NCBI RefSeq assembly: GCF_900460535.1
Contig: NZ_UHIL01000004.1
Span: 1 to 11,497 of the forward strand
DNA length: 11,497 nucleotides
From: Vibrio parahaemolyticus
GTDB lineage: Bacteria > Pseudomonadota > Gammaproteobacteria > Enterobacterales > Vibrionaceae
Reading direction: 5' to 3'
Shown: in pieces, positions 7,286 to 11,497 of the stretch
How the letters are laid out: every line of letters begins with the position of its first letter
How positions within the stretch are numbered: the stretch's first letter is position 1
Notes under the pieces: model-generated
Told to the model about the DNA's origin: nothing
Seen by the model: only the letters and a program-made list of their open reading frames with translations
Database searches by the model: none
Translations under genes and position numbers: made by a program

Positions 7286-7772
7286 TTACGAGTTTAAAAA
7301 AACGTTTCTTAGCTCACTAAAATCTTCCCGTGAGGCGAGTAAGCAGCTTGCCGAGTTTCTCTTTCAACATCAGGTATTGATAAGTGATGTCCAACACCTC
7401 GAATTGTGCGTCGTTGAGGTGATGAACAATGCCTTTATACACTCCTACGATGAGCAGGAAGGCGAGCCGATTGAGCTCGAATGTGCAATCTTATCTGACT
7501 CTAAGTCTACTCACATCGAAATGCGTATTTCTGATTACGGTCGTCCTATTAAAAAATCGGTTTTCCAAGAGCATACGAATAAAGAAATAAAAGCACCAAG
7601 CTTGTTTGATGAAGACAGCTGGATGTCGTCAGGAAGAGGATTAATGTTAATAAGTAATCTAGTTGACAGTTTTCAGGTATTGAGAAGTGGTCGAAAAAAC
7701 ACGTTTGTATTGATTAAAAGGGAGGGACGCCTAACAACCAAGCAAAGTTCTGTCACTTTACCTGGTTCTTAG
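7278..7772 (+). CDS. RsbW/SpoIIAB-type anti-sigma factor kinase (HATPase_c)
   Basis: This 164-residue protein has the GHKL ATPase fold of anti-sigma/STAS kinases. The N-box is ELCVVEVMNNAFIHSY, with Glu47, Asn51 and His55. The G1-like motif is SDYGRP (Asp86, Gly88), and the glycine-rich G2 motif is SSGRGLMLI (117-125). It lacks a His-phosphorylation domain, so it is not a two-component histidine kinase; it should phosphorylate a Ser/Thr on a STAS partner or bind a sigma factor. The ATG at 7278 is preferred to GTG at 7266 because GAGGG (7268-7272) is placed before it. It overlaps the phosphatase gene by 8 bases, which suggests coupled production of the opposing kinase and phosphatase. A basic, Ser/Thr-rich tail follows about residue 147. 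Confidence 0.9.
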   Translation: MTDYEFKKTFLSSLKSSREASKQLAEFLFQHQVLISDVQHLELCVVEVMNNAFIHSYDEQEGEPIELECAILSDSKSTHIEMRISDYGRPIKKSVFQEHTNKEIKAPSLFDEDSWMSSGRGLMLISNLVDSFQVLRSGRKNTFVLIKREGRLTTKQSSVTLPGS

Positions 7773-7774
7773 TT

Positions 7775-7800
7775 TTCGTCCATGACGAATTAGCTTTCTT
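7775..7800 (+). terminator. Weak stem-loop with T-rich tail between convergent units
   Basis: TTCGTC (7775-7780) pairs with GACGAA (7784-7789) around CAT and is followed by T-rich sequence running into the 3' end of the opposite gene. It lies 2 bases after the ATPase stop codon, in the 27-base gap between convergent genes. The stem is short, so termination here is only plausible. Confidence 0.35.
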
Positions 7801-7997
7801 TATTTGTGATCGGTGGTGGAAGCCGATGACAGAAGCGCTTCTAGTTCTTCTCTGGTCAACAAGTCTTGCGGATTTAGCATCCCGCTCTCGTCGTCCAAGG
7901 ACATCTTGGTTCTGCTGATCAAATATCGCTTTTGAGTAGGAGTTAAGTCCTTGAGCGACTCAATCAACTCCTTGAAATGGTTGTTGTCCATGTTCAT
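7800..7997 (-). CDS. Small hypothetical protein with FliM-like peptide
   Basis: This 65-residue acidic soluble protein has no membrane segment and no recognised domain. It has a helical, basic-and-acidic N-terminal half (FKELIESLKDLTPTQKRYL, 8-26), a polar linker (about 33-46) and a C-terminal motif LTREELEALL (47-56). That motif aligns position for position with the N-terminal switch peptide of FliM (LSQxEIDALL), which binds phosphorylated CheY. The start at 7997 has GGGGAA 5 bases upstream; a second ATG 2 codons in is possible. It is the last gene of the - strand unit, 29 bases after the Hpt gene. A receiver-binding adaptor is an attractive guess given two receiver proteins next door, but it is unproven. 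Confidence 0.7.
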   Translation of the reverse strand: MNMDNNHFKELIESLKDLTPTQKRYLISRTKMSLDDESGMLNPQDLLTREELEALLSSASTTDHK

Positions 7998-8026
7998 AAT
8001 TTCCCCGTTCTAAGCCTTAAGGTGTT

Positions 8027-8362
8027 TTATTTTAAGTTTTCTAAGTAAGCGAAAATCTGCTTTTTAATTGTCACCAGCTCGTTATTAACTATAGTTATAT
8101 CTTCGCATTCTGGTGCAGTATTGTTTCTTGTATTTGTTTCTATCTTCTCCAGCGCAACAACTGCGATATCTTCTCCAAAGCCTTCTAGAATGCCTTTCAA
8201 GCTGTGTGCCATCAGATACAGCTCTGGCCAATTTTGTTGTACGAACATTTCATTTAGTTGTGCTGTCGCATCAGAGTAATCCTCCAAGTACGTTGAAAAG
8301 ACAGCAATGATGATGTCTACGTCATTGTCCATGTATTGATTGAGCAATTCGAAGTTGATCAT
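8027..8362 (-). CDS. Free-standing histidine phosphotransfer (Hpt) protein
   Basis: This 111-residue single-domain helical protein has the Hpt core motif AHSLKGILEGFG; the phosphorylatable His is residue 53 from the chosen start. Hpt proteins carry phosphoryl groups between receiver domains or from a hybrid kinase to a final regulator. The ATG at 8362 is preferred, with GAGAG just upstream. The alternative GTG at 8368 overlaps the stop of the upstream gene but has no ribosome binding site. It lies 2 bases after the receiver-TPR gene, so cotranscription is very likely. Plausible partners are the two receiver proteins in this locus; the phosphodonor (a hybrid kinase) is not in the window. Pseudomonas HptB feeding HsbR is a precedent for Hpt control of a receiver-PP2C protein. 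Confidence 0.9.
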   Translation of the reverse strand: MINFELLNQYMDNDVDIIIAVFSTYLEDYSDATAQLNEMFVQQNWPELYLMAHSLKGILEGFGEDIAVVALEKIETNTRNNTAPECEDITIVNNELVTIKKQIFAYLENLK

Positions 8363-8364
8363 TT

Positions 8365-9900
8365 TCACTCTCTATCGGTTATGTGATAGCTAAACGGTTC
8401 GGGTATCTGGCTAGAAAAAGAACCAGAGAGATAATCGCTTAACCATCGCGACCAATTTGGTGGCAATGCCCTTTGTTTTAGGAAGTTAACCACCGACTCC
8501 GAATTAGAATGGTATTGTTGGTCCGGCGCTGCCAGAGCGTTCAGTTTTGTCTCTACTGAAAATGGATAGTCGTATTCGTGTGGTACGATATTGCACTCTT
8601 GAAGTCGGACTGATGAACACGATTGATTGATGACTCCGAGCAAGCTGCGTCTGATAGAAAACTCACCAAAAAATGCTAATAGCGGAAGGGCTTGTTTCAA
8701 TAATGCTATCGGCATTTGTGTTGGAATATCGTAAAAGTAACTCAATGACTCTAGCAATTTTAGGTGCGCTTCTGCCGCGCGAGACTCGACGAGAAGTAGC
8801 TTGCACTGCATGAGCTGCTTAAAAGCTAATAGACTGACTTGCTGCTCTTTACCCAACTGCTTTTGCGTGAGTAAACAGAGTTCATTCAGTTGAACAAGCA
8901 CTTTCCTCTTGGTATGAATATGAGTAAGCGTTTTAAAATGGTCGCTGACTAAATCAACGTAAGAAGAAAGGACATTAAGCCATTGGGCATCGGTTTGTGA
9001 TAAATGGGCTGCATAGGTACGGCCTAGCTCATAGAGATCTTCAAACAGGCCCAACTTGGCAGTAATTCGGGATGCTGAGAGAAAACGAGAACCATTACTT
9101 GGCGTGAGCGAAAAAGCTCTTTTTGCCAAACAGAGCGCATGTCGTTGTTGCCCCAAGCTTTCATAAAGACCGATCAAACTGTCAATGGCAGCCAAGCAGA
9201 GCGGATTCCGAGTTACATAATCAGCCAGAACTTTGACTGCTTCAGATATGTGGCCTTGATGATGCAACAAAAACGCGGTCGCACATACTTTACTTGCATG
9301 CTCTTTCTGACTGCAGAGAGGTAAATAATCCTCAAGTAGTGTGTAGTCACGTCTTTCAACTAAAGTATCGATAATCAGAGATTCAACACAAATACTGGAC
9401 GCGTGGGTCTTGTGAAGCAAGATGACATCAGATAGTAAGAGAGGTTGTGAAGCCAGCAGTCTTGTTGTTACAGCGGCAATGTGCTGTTGTTCTTGCAGTG
9501 CTTGGAGCATTTTCGTGTAAAGTGCTTTTGTTTGAAGGGGTTTTGTTAGCAGGTGACGAACCCGCCCAGAGCTAGAAAGTGCTGTGAGAACTGTCTCTTT
9601 TGTGGCATCGCTAGAAATCATAAGCACAGCGGTTGTGTCTGAAATCAGTTGTGCTCTGCTCAGGAGGTGAACGAGATCCAAACCTGTATATTTTTCTGCA
9701 AGATGGTAATCAATCACTAAGAAGGAATAAAAGCGAGTTTTTGCGGCGAGCAAGGCCGCTTGCGTGTTAGTCACGCAAGTGATGTTAGAAGCTTTTGCGC
9801 CTAATGCAATGAGTTGGTGTTTCACTAGCAGTGATGATGTAGAACAGTCATCAACGACCAGGATATTGATATCACCAACGGCGACTCTCCCCTCGGCCAA
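8365..9900 (-). CDS. Receiver-domain protein with TPR-like helical repeats
   Basis: This 511-residue cytoplasmic protein has an N-terminal receiver (about 11-135) with Asp17/Asp18, phosphoacceptor Asp64 (VIDYHL), Ser96/Ser97 and Lys120-Pro121. An all-helical region follows, with TPR-like repeats clearest at about 203-300 (HQGHISEAVKVL, then LGQQRHALCLAKRAF). No DNA-binding, GGDEF, EAL or phosphatase domain is visible, so its output is probably protein-protein binding. V. cholerae VieB may be a similar arrangement, recalled rather than checked. The start codon is TTG at 9900: AAGGAAG lies 7 bases before it, an in-frame TAG is two codons upstream, and any later start would damage the receiver's first strand. 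It leads into the Hpt gene with a 2-base gap. Confidence 0.88.
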   Translation of the reverse strand: MAEGRVAVGDINILVVDDCSTSSLLVKHQLIALGAKASNITCVTNTQAALLAAKTRFYSFLVIDYHLAEKYTGLDLVHLLSRAQLISDTTAVLMISSDATKETVLTALSSSGRVRHLLTKPLQTKALYTKMLQALQEQQHIAAVTTRLLASQPLLLSDVILLHKTHASSICVESLIIDTLVERRDYTLLEDYLPLCSQKEHASKVCATAFLLHHQGHISEAVKVLADYVTRNPLCLAAIDSLIGLYESLGQQRHALCLAKRAFSLTPSNGSRFLSASRITAKLGLFEDLYELGRTYAAHLSQTDAQWLNVLSSYVDLVSDHFKTLTHIHTKRKVLVQLNELCLLTQKQLGKEQQVSLLAFKQLMQCKLLLVESRAAEAHLKLLESLSYFYDIPTQMPIALLKQALPLLAFFGEFSIRRSLLGVINQSCSSVRLQECNIVPHEYDYPFSVETKLNALAAPDQQYHSNSESVVNFLKQRALPPNWSRWLSDYLSGSFSSQIPEPFSYHITDRE

Positions 9901-9976
9901 AGTCTATCTTCCTTACTACAGCTACACTAATAAGCTAGTCATCTGAGTGCATAAAGGCAAGGCGTTTTTGAGGAAT

Positions 9977-9992
9977 GGGGCTTAGAAGCCCC
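9977..9992. terminator. GC-rich palindrome between kinase and receiver-TPR genes
   Basis: GGGGCTTAGAAGCCCC is a near-perfect 16-base palindrome, 20 bases after the kinase stop codon in a 111-base gap. It can form a GC-rich hairpin. Neither strand has a U-run directly after it, so it may be a weak or factor-assisted terminator or attenuator of read-through into the receiver-TPR gene, or a protein-binding site. Confidence 0.4.
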
Positions 9993-10011
9993 TTAAATGA
10001 GACAAAATTCG

Positions 10012-11497
10012 TTAACTTTGCTTGGAATCTTGCTCAATTTGTTTCATCAAATCGTTCGCTTTCTTCATTGCTCGTCTAGCGCTGGTGGTCTTTCTCTTAT
10101 TCAACAGAATGTCGGAGAATTGTAGATACTTGTCCGCTGTTTGGAAGCGTAGGTCATTGATATCTTGGAATCCAACAGGGAAGTTTTCAGAGAATTTATC
10201 GACGTCTTTAACTAACTTATCCAAATGTACAGTGGTTCTTGCTTGCTTTAGGCGATAGTACAGGCCATCAAACTCGTCTTGATACAAGATACGAGCGGCA
10301 TCGATAGGGAAAGGTAACGGATTACTCGAATCTATTGCCGTTTCATAGAGCTTCATTTCGAGCACCGCATCTTTCATCGCATTGCTTATTTCTAAGTTAG
10401 CTTTATGTTCATCGCTATTGGTAAAGAACGTGTTGCCAACCTTTATCAATGTTACTAATGCCGCCGCATCACGATCTTTCAACGCGTCACTTAAGTGTTT
10501 ACCAAACACGTCACTAGAAAGTGAGGTCGGTACGAAAGGGTAGTCCTGATGGATCTGGTTTAGCTCTTCTTTTAGCTCATAGATAGACTTGGTATCTTCT
10601 TCCTTATCGTAACGTGATTTCTCCAAATGACTGTTAATCTGACGAGCAATAGAAAGTAGAGTAGAGTGCTTGCTTGATTGAATGTCTAATGCAAGAACTT
10701 CGATTTTATGTGAGTCCGGGTAGTAGCCTTTGGCCTTTTGTAAAATAGCCTCAATCTCATCGTAATTCGGATAGCTAGTCGCATCGGAATTGAGTACATC
10801 GTCTATTTCTGATTCAAATTGACCGAGTAAATAGGGCTTATGTAGACGGAGCAACCCAGCTTTAATTAGAGGGTGAAGGGAAGCGTCACCATCGATTAAA
10901 GAGCGGCTATGCTCTGGCGAGGTACTTAATAGCAGCTCTGCATTTTGGATAACTTCGTTTTGTTGACTAAGCTTTGCTTCTAGATCGGAAATGGCAACTT
11001 GCTGTTGGTTGTAGACTAATCCAAGACCTGCCACAAACAACAAGCTGGCTGCGACACCAGTGGCCAAGGGCCAATGCTGCTTGTTCAAACGACGCTTAAC
11101 TGTCTTTGCATTAAAATCAGCTGGAATTGTGCCAGTTGAAAAAATCTTCGAGAAAATCGGCCACTTCGCTATTGGCATATTTGCTGGTTTAGAGACCTTA
11201 ATATTTTTCTTTAGTGCTTCATTAACTGGTGTTCTTGAATATGGATGCTTACAACTCAACAATTCATACGTAATACAACATAAGGCGAACATATCATCGC
11301 TTATGTTTGGTTCTTTTCCTGAGAGCAGGTTGAGTGAGGCGTAGTTAGGCGTGTAGCCCAGCGTTTCTAGATCTTCTGTTTTACGTTTTGCTGCATACTG
11401 ATCCTGTTTGATCTGGTGAGTTTTCGACACACCAAAATCCAAAAGCTTTACATGGCCTTCGGAGGTCAAAATTACGTTGGCTGGTTTTAAGTCGGCG
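10012..11497 (-). CDS. Membrane-anchored Ser/Thr protein kinase, C-terminal part (N-terminus outside the window)
   Basis: The gene is cut at the right edge; 494 residues are visible. The reading frame is open to the edge and begins in the catalytic loop, ADLKPANVIL (Asp2 catalytic base, Lys4, Asn7). DFG follows at visible residues 20-22, then an activation segment GYTPNYASLN in place of the usual APE region, and SDDMFALCCITYELL for helix F. After the kinase domain come a basic stretch, one transmembrane helix (about 144-163, ATGVAASLLFVAGLGLVY), a predicted coiled coil (about 164-190) and some 300 mostly helical, charged residues, presumably periplasmic. The layout suits a sensor kinase of the Hanks type, such as PknB- or PpkA-like proteins. 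The ATP-binding lobe is not visible. The residue before the catalytic Asp is Ala rather than Arg. Its substrate is unknown; the receiver-TPR, Hpt and PP2C neighbours are candidates for one network. Confidence 0.88.
   Translation of the reverse strand, partial: ADLKPANVILTSEGHVKLLDFGVSKTHQIKQDQYAAKRKTEDLETLGYTPNYASLNLLSGKEPNISDDMFALCCITYELLSCKHPYSRTPVNEALKKNIKVSKPANMPIAKWPIFSKIFSTGTIPADFNAKTVKRRLNKQHWPLATGVAASLLFVAGLGLVYNQQQVAISDLEAKLSQQNEVIQNAELLLSTSPEHSRSLIDGDASLHPLIKAGLLRLHKPYLLGQFESEIDDVLNSDATSYPNYDEIEAILQKAKGYYPDSHKIEVLALDIQSSKHSTLLSIARQINSHLEKSRYDKEEDTKSIYELKEELNQIHQDYPFVPTSLSSDVFGKHLSDALKDRDAAALVTLIKVGNTFFTNSDEHKANLEISNAMKDAVLEMKLYETAIDSSNPLPFPIDAARILYQDEFDGLYYRLKQARTTVHLDKLVKDVDKFSENFPVGFQDINDLRFQTADKYLQFSDILLNKRKTTSARRAMKKANDLMKQIEQDSKQS

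Noticed and set aside
7266..7772. A two-component histidine kinase
   Set aside because: The ATPase domain stands alone without a dimerisation/His domain, and its motifs fit the RsbW/SpoIIAB group.
10012..11469. Complete 485-residue protein starting at 11469
   Set aside because: The codon there is TTG, inside a kinase catalytic loop that runs in frame to the window edge; the gene is truncated by the window, not complete.
1..11497. Mobile elements, CRISPR arrays, tRNA or rRNA genes, and attachment sites
   Set aside because: No transposase, integrase, direct repeat array, or RNA gene signature was seen on either strand.

Overview
The window looks like Vibrionaceae chromosomal DNA, most likely a Harveyi-clade Vibrio. 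This is inferred from moderate GC, gammaproteobacterial NirB/NirD-type sequences, Shine-Dalgarno style and the style of the signalling proteins. No database search was possible, so the species is not claimed. No phage, insertion sequence, CRISPR array, tRNA or rRNA was seen. Genes fill nearly all of the window, and no gene-free stretch exceeds about 225 bases.

Region 1 (14-3716, + strand) is the end of a nitrate/nitrite assimilation operon: the ATPase of a nitrate-type ABC importer, the large subunit of NADH-dependent nitrite reductase (nirB) and its small subunit (nirD). The genes are 10 and 0 bases apart, each with a strong ribosome binding site. Together they would import nitrate/nitrite and reduce nitrite to ammonium. 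A stem-loop at 3778-3815 separates this operon from the next, convergent one.

Region 2 (3818-5558) is a small regulon. A TetR-family repressor and a PPC/DUF296 protein are read on the - strand with a 1-base gap. A glutathione S-transferase is read divergently. Between them lies a promoter for the transferase, followed directly by a 16-base near-palindrome that is a good candidate for the repressor's operator.

Region 3 (about 5660-11497) is a dense signalling locus made of two converging transcription units. The + strand unit encodes a small membrane-anchored coiled-coil protein, a receiver-SpoIIE/PP2C phosphatase response regulator, and an RsbW/SpoIIAB-type ATPase kinase that overlaps it. 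The - strand unit encodes a membrane-anchored Ser/Thr kinase (cut by the window edge), a receiver-TPR protein starting with TTG, a free-standing Hpt protein and a 65-residue protein with a FliM-like peptide near its C-terminus. The set resembles the Pseudomonas HptB-HsbR-HsbA phosphorelay/partner-switching pathway, with HsbR split into two genes. No STAS (anti-anti-sigma) protein is present in the window. This locus is the most interesting part: phospho-His/Asp, Ser/Thr kinase and PP2C components are grouped with two small uncharacterised proteins.
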